Position numbers and translations under genes: made by a program. Of a DNA stretch of 64,000 nt, positions 12,211-27,019 are shown in pieces (the stretch's first letter is position 1; every line of letters begins with the position of its first letter). Below the pieces are notes generated by a model. That model worked only from the letters and a program-made list of their open reading frames with translations, had not been told where the DNA came from and ran no database searches. The DNA comes from Certhia americana (Eukaryota > Chordata > Aves > Passeriformes > Certhiidae), in NCBI GenBank assembly GCA_018697195.1, contig CM031870.1, positions 4,936,577 through 5,000,576 on the forward strand, given 5' to 3'.

Positions 12211-14682
12211 GTAAGTATGCTCTTGCAGTATAATATTTATTTTGAAGTTACAGGATCAAACTGTGTTCTTTGGCAGAGAGCTTGAGCCAGCCATGTGCTG
12301 TGGGTCTGTCTGCTTTCTTTGTGAACTAGATTTTGCAGGATTGATTTCATTACTTTGCTTTTGTTGTGTTAAGTTATTTGTTCATAATTTTAAATTTGGC
12401 ATGTGTTACATGCTAGCTTATTTGTCCATTCCAAGCAGGAAAACAGTATCAAAACCAAGCAAATGACATTATCTTCAGAGTCCTAACCACACCTGGAGGT
12501 GTGCAGTCTTTGGCAGAGCAGGCCACCATGCTGGAATGCACCTGAGGGTTCAGACCAACCATAAAGAAAATATTTTGTTTAATCAGTTAGCTTAGCTCAT
12601 GTGGTGTTTGTTTTGGGTTTTTTGTTTTTTTTGTTTTTTTTTTTCCCCAGAAATTGAGATACAGCCTCAGGCAGTGAGTTTCATCTTAGAAACCTTAATT
12701 TGCTTTTAAAATTAGGTCCAAATATAAGAACAATGCAGCATATTAATAAAGCAAGGATTATTATAAGTGCAAACTGATCTGTTAGACCACAAAATGTTTA
12801 CAGGAGTATGCAGTGGTTTAATCAGCAAGTCTTTGAAAAGAAGCTTCTTTCTGAACTTGCCTTCTAAATCATAAATTATTCACCTCCTATCATTTCTTTC
12901 CTCTATGAAACTCAGCCTTTTGCAGTTTTGCTGCAAGTTCCTACACACATCTTATGTATCCACAGTAGTTGGGTAGGACAGACTTGCTCATTAGCAACTT
13001 TGCTCTTCAGATGCCCACATGAGTTTGGTTTGGCATATTTAAAGAAGAAGGTGATTTATTTTAAATCCAGGCAGGAGGCACAGAGTTATTTTAGTGAAAG
13101 TTATTTTCTTTTAGCGGTCTGTTTGTGTCAGGAGACCATCTAATTGGTATTGTTGGGAATTGAGAAACCTCACATGCTGCCTCTGCCTCTGGAAGTTGCT
13201 CCTCAGGAAATCCGTCTGACTCACTGTTCCTATCAGACAACCCTCTCAATAGCAAACACTGCCACATCCACAGGGTCAGAAAAATAAAAGGGCAATATTT
13301 ATAGAACAGTGTTAAAATTTAGTTTTAAAATAATTGGCTTGGGACTGATAGGGAGCTAAATGAGTCCACTGGCTTTGAATCAGACCCGCAAACACGCAAA
13401 TGCACACATTAAAGTTATAGATTAATCCTCTTTAAAAATAATTTGTCCTCTCTCAACACCTTTAGGAAAGCTTTCTTCAGTGTTCAGCTCAGGGATAGTA
13501 AGGGACTGAATGGTGTCAGAAAACAGTTTGCAAACCCCTTGTAATTAATTGCAAAAGAGTTAATATTCTATATGCACATATTGCTTTTAAAAAACAGTAA
13601 CAAAATAAGATTTCTTTGAGTAGATTGCAAGTTTGATTTTAGGGGCATTATCATTCCCTATTCCCCTAAAAACAGATGCTAGGACGGATTAAAATGAACA
13701 TATCCACCACAATGTCACCCTGACACTTACCAGAGACATGTACACACATCCCCTGTGGGACAAATACTTCCTAACAAGAGTTAAAAATGTAATCTGGACT
13801 GTGCTTGTCCAGAGAGCAGCATAGCTTCTGAGCATCTGTGTCTGGCCAAGCTCTTCTGTGACTATCTCCCACACTGCCCCACCTCAGCAGCCTCTAAAGT
13901 GCCTCCTGATGCCCCTTTCCACTGCTCTCCCCATCTACTCAGCTTGGTTCTTTCTCCTTCCTAACCTTTTCCTGAAACTTCAGCCAAAACACCCCCTGAA
14001 TTCCAGTGCAAGGTGCTGCACAAGGCAAGAGGCATTGCTCAGGCAGGAGCTACACACTGGAAGTTCCCTGCATTGACTGGGAAGCTGCAGGGAGGTGATC
14101 CCAGCTTTCCCCTCAGAGCAAAGTCTGTGCCAGAGCTCCAGTGCAGGGTGAGTTGCTCCTGTGTAAGGCAGCAGCTTCCAGAGCCCCTGGGCGTGCTCAT
14201 CACCCCCTGTGTGGTGCTCCCCAGAAGAGTTCTGCCACTTTCTGGGCAGAACTGCTGAAATCCTTCTTGTCTGAGGGAACCCCATGCCGCTAGTAAGTGA
14301 GCTGCTGTTCATTTAAGCCTTGCCAGATACTTTTTTGGCATGCTTCCATGCTTCTCCAAGAAAAAAAAGTGACTTGGAGTGGAGACAATTGACCCTGAAA
14401 CTTAGAGCCTCGAGCCGTTTTCTGCCTGGTTCAGCTGGTGTTGGCACATGCACAGAGGCTTTAACCCCTGGCCAGGGTCTCTGCTGCCATTCCCTGACCT
14501 GCTTGGGAGTGGCAGGAATACCAGGAGTGGTATTCAGGATTCAGGGAGCAATTTATTCTGGGATCATCATGACTGATAAACACCCAGATTTTCCATGCGC
14601 GGATGTAAAGGCTGTTGCGTGTGTCATCACAAAATCCCTACCCATGGAAGAAAGTCATGACAAAAGTGAAAAAAACCCCCAA

Positions 14683-14731
14683 TAAAATCTATCAACCAAG
14701 CAACCAAAACCAAACAGAAACAACCAACAAA
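14683..14731 (+). repeat. CA/CAA-rich low-complexity stretch
   Basis: Repeated AACCAA, ACCAAG and ACAACC words give a strand-biased stretch almost free of G. It is simple sequence only. Confidence 0.6.
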
Positions 14732-16276
14732 GTGAGAATAACAAAATCAGTGTGTGGTGTTTTGAGTTTAAAAACTGCAGCATGTAAAAGTAATTTTTGT
14801 TCGAGTTTTGGCACAGGACCCCCAAAAGACTAAGTAAGAACTTTCTAAAATTTTCCCTTACAAAATAATCTGAGTCAAATTAATAGCACCATAAAAATAT
14901 TTTTTTAATATAATAGCACTTCATTCTCAACTCTTTCATTTTCTTAGTTTATAAACAAGCCCTGTTAGCACAGAACAAAATATCTGTACATTTTCTTCTG
15001 TGGGCCAAGGGAAGGACACAAATTTTCATGTGTAAAAGAAGGATTTTAGAATGAGGAAGAGGTAGGCCTTGGAAAACATGGGGTTTTCCTCTTCTACTGT
15101 ATCCTACAAACCTGATACACTTTGGCCAAAGCTGGCATTATTGTATTATCAGTCACAGTCTTCCTCCTTAGCACATCAGGGTTGAGAAGAATTTTATCTC
15201 ATGTCCGGTCCCTGCAGATGGGTACAGTGCAGACAAGGTAGATGATGGCACAAAGTTTGAAGTCTTAGAGGTCACTTGTCCACTGGAAGCTTTCCTGCTC
15301 GAACAAATGGGAATGCGTGCCAAAAAAGAGCTGGCAGAACTTAAATTATAGTTTCCAGTAAAGATGTTGAAAGTACCTGCTAAAATATGACTTGCAAAAA
15401 TCTCTAATCCATATTTCTAAGTATAAAATGACTTCCTGTTTGTTATTTTGATCTCCTAACCTCACATTTTTACTTTAAAAAGCGCCGTCCACTGCCCTTT
15501 TCAAACAAATGTATTTTTTTTTTAGATCCAGCAACTTCCTATTCTATTTAATGTCAAAGCAACTTTCTCTACAGGCATTCTCAGGTTTTCTTCTTGTAAG
15601 ACAACAGCAGCCAAGCTGTAGTATGGTGAAAATCAAAATGAAAATTTTTCAGTGCTTTTTTCTTAAATTTTTTAATTTACTGTATAAATCTCTATGTGAA
15701 GCTATACATGAATATTGTGGACAATAGATAAAATTATTTCTTGATTGTAGGTCAAATCTTTCCAAAGCCCTTATTTGTATATACAAACTGTATAATTTGT
15801 GTGTACAAAGATGAAAATTACACAGTGTTTTATGTGAGAAAACTGTTGAATTTTAAAACTAGTTATATTTAATGGTTAGATCCCATTGATTGCTTCTAGT
15901 TTAAATTCTTCCATCATCAATGATTTTTGTAATATTGGAAGGTTGCCTTTTGAAATTTGGAGCAAAACATCTTAAAGTTTGGAGTTTTTCAACTTGAACT
16001 TTTAAGGATTCTTAAGGCAGTCTCCAAGTTTATATGTTCAAATTCAAACTTACAAATAAAACAGTTTTTTCTTTGAGAAAACTACCCACATAAAAATACC
16101 CTTCATGTCTAAGGCTTGTTCATTTTTCCAAGAATAAATAAACTCATCTTCATTTTTAGATAACAAATATTAAGGCTTGACAAGACACAAAGATTCAAGG
16201 GATGGGATTTAAGTCGTAAGAATTGCCATGCCTGAAACAAATTAGATTGTCCACACAGATCACAAAGTGGCAGCAC

Positions 16277-16297
16277 AAAAAAAAAAAAAAAAAAAAA
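16277..16297 (+). repeat. Poly(A) run of 21
   Basis: An uninterrupted A homopolymer lies in the intron. No retrocopy is recognised upstream of it. Confidence 0.8.
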
Positions 16298-19200
16298 TTT
16301 CTAGTAAGTTAACTTGAAATCAGCAATACAAAATTTAAAAAAGATACATTTCACTCCAGTGAAGCTCAGATATAGATGTTCAATCCTCTCAAGTAAAATG
16401 CTCATGGCAAGATTCCTTTCTGCATCTCCAGAGAAAGAAATGAGATGAGGGAGGCCCAGATTCATTCTTGTGGCACTGAATGTTGGGTGACTCTGCAACT
16501 TCTCCCACAGTTAGTGCCCTTGGATATCAAAGCCCATTTGCCTCCTAAAAATATAATGAAATGAACTAAATTGTGTGATTCTCAAGCCCCCAGAAATTGC
16601 AGTGTTCATAATAGATGATGGAAAACAATAGAAATCTAAAGTACTTTTTGCTCTCTGGAAGGTAAATGGACCTGATGGCTTGGTCATATTTGGGCATCTG
16701 CACTTCTGCTTTTCCTCTTCAGCTGTGTGAAAGAATATTCCAGCTATTATGGAACTGTGACTGGCAGGTCAAGTAACAATTAGGAATAATTCATTTATGC
16801 ACTCTCCACTTTGGTGAGAGTTCACAAATGCCTAAAACTGGCTCAGCCAAAACCTCAGCCCAACGTTTTTTAGGATAAATAGGGAGATCATCTGAGCTGC
16901 TGCCATATAAAATCGACTTTCATAAGCTGTTCTGAGCCCAAAATAGCTTTGCTTCCCACACCTTACAAACAGAACTTCTTTCCTTTTCACTTCTTTTTAA
17001 AAAATCTATTTTAAAGTGATTTATAGTGGAGCTGAACTCTGTTAAAGGGCAGGACGGCTTTGTAGTTTCCCATCAATGCACTTTAACTTCATCATGAACA
17101 CAGAAGTTGAATGTTGACTTAGGCCTTTGCAAAGAATGAAGTCCAGTGGTTTTGCTTCCAGAAAACAACTTATTCTCAAACAGTTTTCTTTTTCAGAGAC
17201 TGATATTCAAAATGACATTTTATTGGGGGGATGAATGCTGGGCTCAAAGATTGTCAGATCAGTGATCTGGTTTCACCTCAGAGCACTTTAAACCTGACAC
17301 CCTTAGGGTGGAGGAATGACCATTTGCATAAACTGTTCAAGGCGAGATGTCAAACATGCTTTGTACAGTCCTGTCAAGTAAGACAGCAAAATTAAAGGAG
17401 TCTTAGAGCAGTTCTGTAGTAGCCTCTCTAAATAACGAGTGTGCAGCATTAAATGTCCATCCTTCACTTGCTTAATGTTGAGTTTTGCCAGCATAATTCC
17501 CCTCTCTGGGCTGCAGTCACATCCTGCACACTGCTTTAACAAGAAATGTCACCAAGTTGCTTAAAAAATATGTGTTGGAATAAGTTTATTTTCCTGCTTA
17601 TGATTCAGACCCTTCTGCAGTAACAGAATCTGTGTTGTTCAACAGAAGAGCATGTACTCTACACATACACATGTATTTTTGGTGTGCTGAAAAAGAGTTA
17701 AGGGTACCATGTCAGTTGACATTCAGGATGTCATCCAAAACCCATTGGAATTTAGATTTTCCCCACCATCCCTGAGACTATTTACTGATTTCACATGGAT
17801 TACTGCAGTGGAGCAAACCCCCTGAACCCATCAGGTGAAATTCCCACAGAAGGAGGGTATCCCTACAGTCAAATATACATCTGGGCAATTTTGCAATAAA
17901 CTATAAGAGTTTAGAAATGTTCATACATTCTCACTATGTTACAAGCCTTTCAGAATCCTCATTTTATTCACCCATTTCTCCTGCTTGTCTCACAAAAAAA
18001 AAAAAAGAATCCACAGAATTACCCTCTCGTTTCACCAGGAAACTGCTTGGGTTTGCCTGGCTTTTTTTTAAACTTCTTTTTTTGCTTTCATTTTTTCATC
18101 ATGAGGAGAATCAAAAGTAGATTCAATGTTCTGTGAGATTTTCTTTCTGTGGTGAGTGTGAAAATTTGAAAGGGAAGGCTGTTGCTGTTCTCTTGTGTGA
18201 TATTCTCCTGGGTGACATTCATCCTGTCATGGTGATGAAATGAAGCTTTAGCTTTTGTGGCTTCAGCTTTTTCTTGGCTGTCTGCAACCACCTGCCTGTT
18301 TGGGATTATTTTTACCCTTTATTTTTAAGCCCCTTGATCCTCAGATGTTCCCGGAGCACCACGAGCCCCCACATTGCCTGGAGTTCAGCTGCTCCTTTTC
18401 ACCTGATACCCAAGAGGTCTCTTGATCAGCTGAACTGCTACGTGGCCTCATCCATCTCCTACTGAACCAGCATTTCACTGGCCTCAGTAGGAGCTAGAGC
18501 AAATCTTAATTGAATATTGTGAAGATAAATTTGGATTGATTCCAGCTGCATTTTGTAATAAGCCTTTTCATCATAAAAAGAAGATGGAATTAAAATTGAT
18601 ACTGACAGGTTGTTGAGTTTTGACCCCAGTTCATTTATTTCGGTCACCATCTTTTCTTATGCCCAGCTTGAGCACAGCTCTAATTCATGCATTTTTTAAA
18701 AAGTGCTAGTTTATTACTCACTAATTGGTGTCAGGTTATGGTCTTTGCCTCTGCAATACTTATCTGCTACGGATGAGAATACCTTCCTCTTTTTTTCATA
18801 TTATTTTTCTTCATGGATCTGCCAAGCAAATGAGATGAATACTGATTGATTTCTGCTTTTACTGGTCTGTAACAGGTTGGGGTATGTTCTTCCCTGAGTA
18901 AATGCACCCAGCCTTTCCTGCTCTCCAAACTCACAGGCACAGTGACAGAACTGAAAGTCTTTATTGTGTAGTTTATAGCAAGCTGCAGAATGCACAGTCC
19001 ACAGCAGCCTTTGCATGCACTCTTATGGCTCATGAGCAGCATTGTTCATGAATAAATAGTGAAGAAAAATCTGCCCAGCAGAAAACACCTGCATGAGTCC
19101 CCTTCCTCCAGGGAAGATGTCACACAGCACTCAAGTGCAGGAATTCTTCTCAAGTAAAACATCATCGAGGAGAAATACGGCAATAGTGGTATCGATGCAT

Positions 19201-19857
19201 ACCATGTTCCAAAAGGATATAGTACCTAAATAGGATGTGGGTCAAACTCTGCTTCCTGAGTTCTCTAGACCTGTAGTTAAAGGGTCATTCTTCTTAGAGC
19301 TTCTCAAGTCCAAAGCCCTTAGTTATCTTCACTAAGGGAGAAGATCTGTGTAATTATAAATGGGTTTTGGAGGCACTAGGCTTAGGGAAGAAAAGAAAAA
19401 GTTGCTTTTCAAAAGACATTTCCTTGTTTTGACTGTTTTCCATTTCATGGCCATGGCACATTTCAGTAATCCTCATTACACATATCAACAAACCTTCCTT
19501 TCAAGTCTGACAGTGTTAATAAAAAGCCAGAGTTGTGACAGTTCTGCTTGTTGACTGCCTGAGCCTTGAACACAAGGGGGAAAACATCATGCCAGCTAAC
19601 CATGGGAGCTGAAAACCCAGAGAGTAAATAAAGTCATTGTACTGAAGCAAGACAACTTGAAATTCTGTCCACAGAGCAGGTTGTTCCCCTCTTTGGGGAC
19701 CGACTGTTGGAAGTGTCACGCTCTTGTTTTCCTTCTGTGCCTCCAACAATTAGAAAGGAAATTGTTAACAGCCTTTTTTAGGTAACTGGCAGTCAGGAGG
19801 AGAACTCCAACTAAGTCCTCAAAATGCTTTTGCTTCTTTTGTCTTGTGCCGTGGTAG

Positions 19858-20106
<249 letters not shown>

Positions 20107-23100
20107 TGAAAGAGAGCGGACATGACAAAATCACCGAGTAGCTGAATGAAGTGAGCTGAAAGAAAAGGGGACAGGATTCAGCAGAAAGGCGCTGAGTCAG
20201 AAATGCAATTGAGAAACATTATGCATAACTGTTCTGTGAATGAAAACCTCAGGAGGCCTCTGTTACCCACCAAAGCTATGCAAATCCTCTCCTTATCGTG
20301 AGCCTGGAAATATCTCTCAGCAGCACCCCTTGCCTGTGAAGTCTTTGTCTGATCTTGTATTACATTCCTCAAGGCAGGTGATAGAAAGTAAATCCAGCTC
20401 CACTAAAATAATAAAAAGTCTTGCTTGGACTGTGCCCTCCATCTTTGTTAGCCAGCACCCAGCCACACATACCATGAGGTTGTAGCTGCTAATGATTCAT
20501 TGCTCTGCTCCTTTCAAACTCCCTCATCCCTGCAGCAAAGCTCTACAGACCTTGGTGGCACCTGGGGCGTGTGCTAGCTTATGGATTTGCTGTTGGTTCT
20601 TCAGTGGTAAGTTTATAATGGAAACTTTGACAGATAATTAACTTCAGCAAAGTCATAACTTTTTTATGAGTTTGTTTCCAATGTCCAAGTGCATATCTTC
20701 CTTCTCCATAAAATATTCCTTTCTTTTTGATAATTAACAGACATTACTCTATGTAAAGCTTATTTCTTAATAGGACTTGTCTCTAAAAGCTGCATTGTTC
20801 TGTTCTGATCTGAAGGAAGTGACACTGTGCTCTCAGACTAACAATTTTGAAATCATTATTTCCAGTGGGTGTTATAGAAAACAGAAAAACCATCAAAGGA
20901 ACTGAGTAGATTTTACCCTTAAATGATTAATTCTTAAGCAGCAGTGTAAAAGTGATCTTTGTTTACCCTTTGTGATGACTGTTAGGTGTCTGTGTGAGCA
21001 CTGCTGGTGTTCACTCCCTATTTCATGGGCTGAGTTCAGTGTCACATAAACAAACATCACAATGGCATTTAGGAGAGTACAGCTGGTGAAAATCTATTCT
21101 ATACCAAAATATTCAGCCTGATGGCTCCAAGACAAAATAGAGGAATAATTATGAAAAGTTATGGTTTTAAGCTTAACTCTCTTTTTTATGCTTAACTCTC
21201 ATGGTTAAGCAGGATGAATAGTTTTGAAAGGTTCCAGTGCAGGTAAGCAGGCAGAGGTACTTCTAAAACACAGAGCAGGAGAATTTCTAAAGAAATGTAA
21301 GAGGCACAGCCAACTTATTTGTCCCATGCCCTACAAGGATGCAGTGGAGGGGTTCAAGATAACTGGTGTGATGAACCTGCAAGCTACAAGGAAGAATCCA
21401 AAATTCAAAAGTGAAGGAATGTAGGAAGGAAATTAATGTCAGGACAAGGCACATATTCCTTGGCTTTTTAAGCAGAGCTTTCTGCAGCTGCCTGTAAGCT
21501 TGTGGTGAGGAATTGAAGGGACAGGTTCACAGGCTTTGCAGCCTGGAGGTGATTTCAGTATTGGTGTTGATGGAACTAGAGGTACCTAAAGTCAGCCAGC
21601 CCTGTGAGCTATCAAGTTGGGTCATGTGTCCATTATCATCTGATAGCACACTTCAGAAGATGAATATTTGATGCAGAGACAGAACTTTGCTGAAAGGATT
21701 TAAAGTCCCAAGTGGAAAAGACTGTGTTTTTAATGCTAGTTTTGGTCATACATACACGCTGAATATTATGGTTTTGTAGTGCTAAGTGCTTTTCGAATTA
21801 ATTTACATGTTCTCTGGACCAGTGCCTGCTGTACCTTACCTAGCAAGCTCAGTAGCTGCAGTCGAGGAGACCTTTTGATTAGCATGGATATATTTCTCTC
21901 CCTCTCTTGCTTCTTGTGGTTTTTTTCATAGTTGAGGCCACTAAAAATTGTTGGTCTGTTCCACTGTGTTAGATACTCAGACAGCATTATTGTAGCATTC
22001 CCAGTACTCAGATAGAAAATATTTCATGGTAAGTTATTTGCTGCAGGTATAGAAAATGTCTGATTCTAAATGCAGTCCATGGTGAATGCAATTTACCCAT
22101 CCACACTGAATGAATCCTGTCATCTTCCCAATTATTTGTAGGTGCAGGGTGGATAATTTCATTGCTGTAGGTGAAATGAGACACCTGTCTTTGTGCAGTC
22201 GTGTGAGGGCAGGTTACAGTGGCTCTCTGCACATTTCCTCAAGCCTAAGAATTAATTACATCATGTTTCAGTGGCTGCATTTCATACTTGAAGCTGACTC
22301 CACCATTATGGGGCTGCTTTTGCTGTGCTCAGTTCAAGTGTAGCAGTAGCTGCCTCTCAACTCCCAAGAACATGGTTTCCTGCCATTTAGCCTCTAACTG
22401 GGTATTTTGAATGTAGAAATGCTTCTGCCTTTAAATAAGGAGTAGTAATTCTTAGAGTACCTTTTGAAATGTATAATTTAAGATGGTTTCAAAACTTGGG
22501 GGCAAGCATGTTTCTCTTATTTTCTGGTTGCAAATCCTTTTGCCCAAAGAATAAATGACCTTCTTCTGCCAAAGATTTTTGCTGTAGTCAGATAAAGCCC
22601 CTCCATAACCCCAGATAGTTATTTCCCTCGTCTGCATTCCTTCCCTGCCATGACCAACCCCATGTTTTCTCAGTCAAGTGTTGAAATTTTATTTGAGTTG
22701 TAAATATTTATTTGCAAATCATCCCTTCAGATCCACACTTGCCAAAAAGATTTTATCCTGTCATGAGACACTTGACTCTCCACCTCATTTCTCTTTGCAG
22801 GAGCTATTTTAGTCCTTTGCTTTGCATTTAATAATTTCTTGTTTTTATTTCTGCTTAGTGCCATTTTCCTCACTTATGTGTCTCATTGATCCTGACTGGT
22901 TTATGGTATGAATAAAATGTATCTCAGGAGGTTTGGAGTTTGGGGTTTCCTTTTTATGGATGGACAAAGCCTGATGCAGAAAGTTCCTGCTGGCTTTTAG
23001 TTACAGTTGTCACCCATTTATAATTTAGCCTATCCCAGAGGAAGTTTGTTGAAACAGATATATTTCTTTGTATTTCGTTGTCTCAGCTTAGGTACCCTGA

Positions 23101-25973
23101 TGGCTTGAAGGTCACATTCAGGTTTTTTTTCAGCAGCTGTGATGATTGTAATGTTGGGATAGGTCTTTTTTGTCAGAATGTGCAGTGAAACTACTTGGCT
23201 TTCACTGCAGTCCTTGAAATTCATTGTATTACATGGGGTATAAAAAACCACTTCAACATGTTCCCTTTGTGTTACACTCACAAATTATCTGTCTATCTGT
23301 GTGTTCCATTTATTTCATAGAATCACCTCTGCTGGGTTACATACTTTTCATTCTGTTGCAAATTCTTTTATGTATATGTTCTCTGTGTGTGAGCACACGG
23401 ACATAGACACATACACTTGTGTATATATTCAACATTTATTTACTTACATTCTTCTGGGAGAGAGCAAAGGATTTTTTATGCCATAGGCTTCTCATGGAAT
23501 TCAGTTGCTGCCCTCTTTGCAATTTTGATTCAAGAGCATCACGGAATGGGGAACATCCCAGGGTAGTACAATATTTGTATTCTAAATATAGCAAATACCA
23601 CAAATACCAGAGAAGCAAATGTCTGTATCCCAACATCAGATTGATCCCCTTGACAATTTAGTTCCCAGACTGAGAAAATTTGAAGTATTAATTTCTTGCA
23701 ATTTCTTCTTTAGGAGGACTTGATCGAAGATAATTTAACTGCCCTCTAGTTTCCATGACCCAAGATACCTGGCTCTGAGAGTGGAGTTGTGTGGGAGTCA
23801 ACACATTTGGCCTATTTGGCAAACTGCTCACACAAAGTGGGTTATAACATTGGTTTGTAAGTTATGACAAATCAAGGGTAGTCAGTTCCTAATGCTTATA
23901 ATGCTAATGTTTATTTATGCTCTTTTGGGCTTCTTCTATTGTCTTTGAACCCAAGAACACATTCTTTAACAAGCAGGGGTATTTTTCAGCTGAGATAAAA
24001 TAAAGTCAGAAAGATTTTGGGTTGCCGTAAAACGTAGGTTGTGTGGTGGCCAAAGCATAAAACAACTCCAAATGCTGCAATCCACCTGACATCTGTGGCA
24101 CAGAGCACCAGGATGGTGTGGGCTGCTGTGTGTCCATGGCCACAATGCAGAGGGGTTCTTTTTTTCATGCTCCAGCAGGAATGTACACCCAAAGCATCAC
24201 TCAGGAACAGCTTAATCAGGGATTAAATGGGGCTGTGCAGTCCTGAAATCCATTCTGGCACCTCCTGCCAGGATAACTCTTTGAAACTTGAGTCATGCTT
24301 TGCCTCTCAGTAGACATTTGTTTGACTTCATACTGAAGGTGGGGATTTCTAGGAAGGACTCAATCAGCTCCACCTGAAAAAATGAATCGGAAACAAGACA
24401 CAAAGAGTGCTGGAAGGACAAAGAAGGATTGGACTGGAGGAATGAGAAGAAAAAAAGGAAGAAAACAGGGAAAGGGCAGTTGGAAATGAGATGAAACAGA
24501 TGCTAAATAGGAACTCAACTGGACATGTTACAATCTCTGGGGCATTTGTTTTCCCCAGCCTGTGTATTGCTCAAGCTAAGCCTAGGGCTTGCAACATTAA
24601 ATGGTCCTAAAAATGGCTTTGAGGCCTTTTCTGTGTGGATTTGACGAATGAGAGTGATCTTGTTTCTCCTTGGGACTGTCTCAGGGAGGAGCATTGCAGC
24701 TTAGAATATTAATGAGGCTTTGTAGTTAATGGGAGCCACTGCCTTTAAGGAGATGAGCTTGTGCATGACAGCTCAGAACCAGGGAGAAAGTGAACAAAGG
24801 AGAGCAGGGAGAGGGAGAAGCAGTGACTATTGAAATAAGATATTAATAGGTTAGAAAAAAGCAGAATTAATAAAGACATTTTAAAACATGCCATCAAGAA
24901 CCCTGCCAGTGCAGAATTATTCATGTACATTTACTATTGTTTTTATCTGGCTTAAGCTGTAAGATTTCTACCGTTTCCCTTGGGAAACTTTTCTGTGAGA
25001 GAATAATTCCTTCATTGGAAAACTTTTTTGATATTGATCTTAAATTAGATTTTCTTAATTTTCTCCCATTACTTTGAGTTATGTCAAGTTATGCTGTACT
25101 GAATTGCCCTCTCTTTCTGTCATATATCTGTAGATAATTATCACTGTCTACTTAAAACCCCTGCCACAGTGCATGCTAGCTATGAGGATGACATACCTGT
25201 GATCCCAGTGCTGAGCCAAAAAATACTGGCTGGATTTGTTTTGCTCCTTCCTTATCAGCTCCCCCTGAGTGTTTTAGCATTTCTTCAAGCTCTGCTGGAT
25301 TTGGGAGCACATTTCTGGAGAAGAGGTACCGAGACAGAATGTAGCACACCAGGCGCCGTCACATCTGAGCCATGGAGATGGAGCCTCTAAACTTCATTCC
25401 TGGATGATATCTTTGCCTGTGCAGACCAAAATAGCCTTGGCTGTGTTCTTGTTGCAGTCTGATGCAGGTCTCACCTCCTGTCTGTGAATCTCTTTCAGCT
25501 TTACAACTTGCAGGTCTTCTATATGTCAAACATCTCTGCTTTGGATTTTTTTTTTTTTTTAATTAGTTGTAGTTTCCAAATAGATGGTCATTCTATTATT
25601 TTCTAGTCCCATTTCTAATGTCTCTAGATCCTTTCCTGTTATTTTCCTGCTCTGATGAACTTTCAGCATCTCATAGTCTGTAAATGTTGGTACTGTTTTA
25701 ATTGCTGCTGCTTCTAGAAGATCCATGAAAATATTGTGTGAGGACAGACTCAGCACCTGTGCCAGGGAGAGCACAGGTTGGCACTTCTGCAGAAGGAACC
25801 TGAATGGTAGGAGAGGAGATTGTGATGCTGTTCATACCCCTGGCCTCAGCAATTTGGGTAAAGCAACTAATTAAAACAAGTGTAAAAAGGACATCAGAAG
25901 TCAGAGGTGACTGGTCAGAAGTAGTATTATGCACGAGAGGGGATGAGAGAGGACTATCAGGCTGGCCAAAGAA

Positions 25974-26044
25974 GCTGGAAAGGAACTAGATGATCTTTAA
26001 GGTCCCTTCCAACCCAAGCCACTCTGTGAACCTATGATTCTATG
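25974..26044 (+). mobile_element. CR1 LINE 3' end, plus orientation
   Basis: GGAACTAGATGATCTTTAAG followed by GTCCCTTCCAACCCAA and ending in ATGATTCTATG is the typical 3' terminus of avian CR1. Only the last ~70 bp are clear, as is common for these 5'-truncated copies. It lies in an intron in the sense orientation. Confidence 0.88.
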
Positions 26045-27019
26045 TTCTCTCTCTGTTTCATGGGAGAAAAGATGGTTAATCCCAGTGGAAATAAACACAT
26101 GGTTGGTTGGCTGTAATTCCACTGCTGAGTTGTTTTTAGGTTGCACTACAGTAGTGATCTCTCAAAATCCTTCCCCTCACTCTGCTTATGAGAGCTGGAA
26201 CAGGAAAACATACTCAAGTGAAAACAATGTGCATAAGGGTGAGCCAGGCTTTTCCTACCTGGAATTGAATGTGGGATCTGGTTGTGCCAACTTGGATCCA
26301 GCTTCAGATGCTCTGAAAAAGCAGAGAAAGCTCCTGTGCCTGCCTGGGCACCCTGAGGTGAAGCTCTGCTGTTGGGTGGCTCCTGCCACCCCAGAGGCTG
26401 CTGTTTGTCTCCTCCAGGAGAGGGAGGGAGGGCTGGAGCCATCCTGCAGGATGAGTCAGGAGCCAGCAGCTGGGTCACCTTGGGTTTCAGTGCATGTGCT
26501 GGGAAACAGCAGCCCTAAGCCCCAGTCACTAGTTCTTCCCTGGGCCCATGCTCTCCCTTACCCCTGTGGGATCATTCTGAGACAGGGGATATTTAAGTCA
26601 GTGTAGCTGTGCATTAAAGGAGTTCTAGATACTATGACAATGCAAAATGTTGTAACAGTATATCTAATTATTTTCACTTCAGTTTTGCTTTTGCACTTGT
26701 CTTCACTGTGGATTCTGTACTGCTGCCCTGGCTTAGTGGAGCCAAGGCATAACACACCTGTGTTCCTGTAGGAAGTGGTGGGCTCTTCCTCTCTGGGCCA
26801 GGTGGGATGGCTACAATTCCCACCTTCCTGGGTCTTGTCTGCATCCCTAAATACCCAAAGCCATGGTCAGGCATCACTTTTGGCTACTGATTACTACTTC
26901 TTAAAATTCATCTGTGTCCACAAGTCATTTAAAAAGCATTTTCCACATCTGTCCCTGGGTGTCCCAGCCCATCAAACTAAACCACCAATCTGGTTTTCCA
27001 CAGCTGTCAATTTTGCTGC

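Larger units (their letters stand above)
12211..19857 (+). other. PRKAR1B: Intron (7647 bp)
   Basis: Phase-0 intron with donor GTAAGT and acceptor GTGGTAG, a purine-interrupted and rather poor polypyrimidine tract. Contents: AT-rich DNA, a CA-rich low-complexity stretch at about 14683-14731, a 21-A run at 16277-16297 and a 13-A run at 17994-18006. I see no gene inside. Confidence 0.9.

Noticed and set aside
12076..12285. Open frame containing the exon at 12164-12210 with extra residues on both sides
   Set aside because: The flanking residues are intron read-through; clear acceptor and donor sites bound the 47-nt exon.
22903..22918. A 16-mer with AATAAA identical to that around the PRKAR1B poly(A) signal at 51971-51986
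   Set aside because: One shared 16-mer is expected by chance at about this rate in 64 kb; flanks do not match.
26034..26606. 190-codon plus-strand open frame
   Set aside because: It begins inside a CR1 3' end and shows no protein features.
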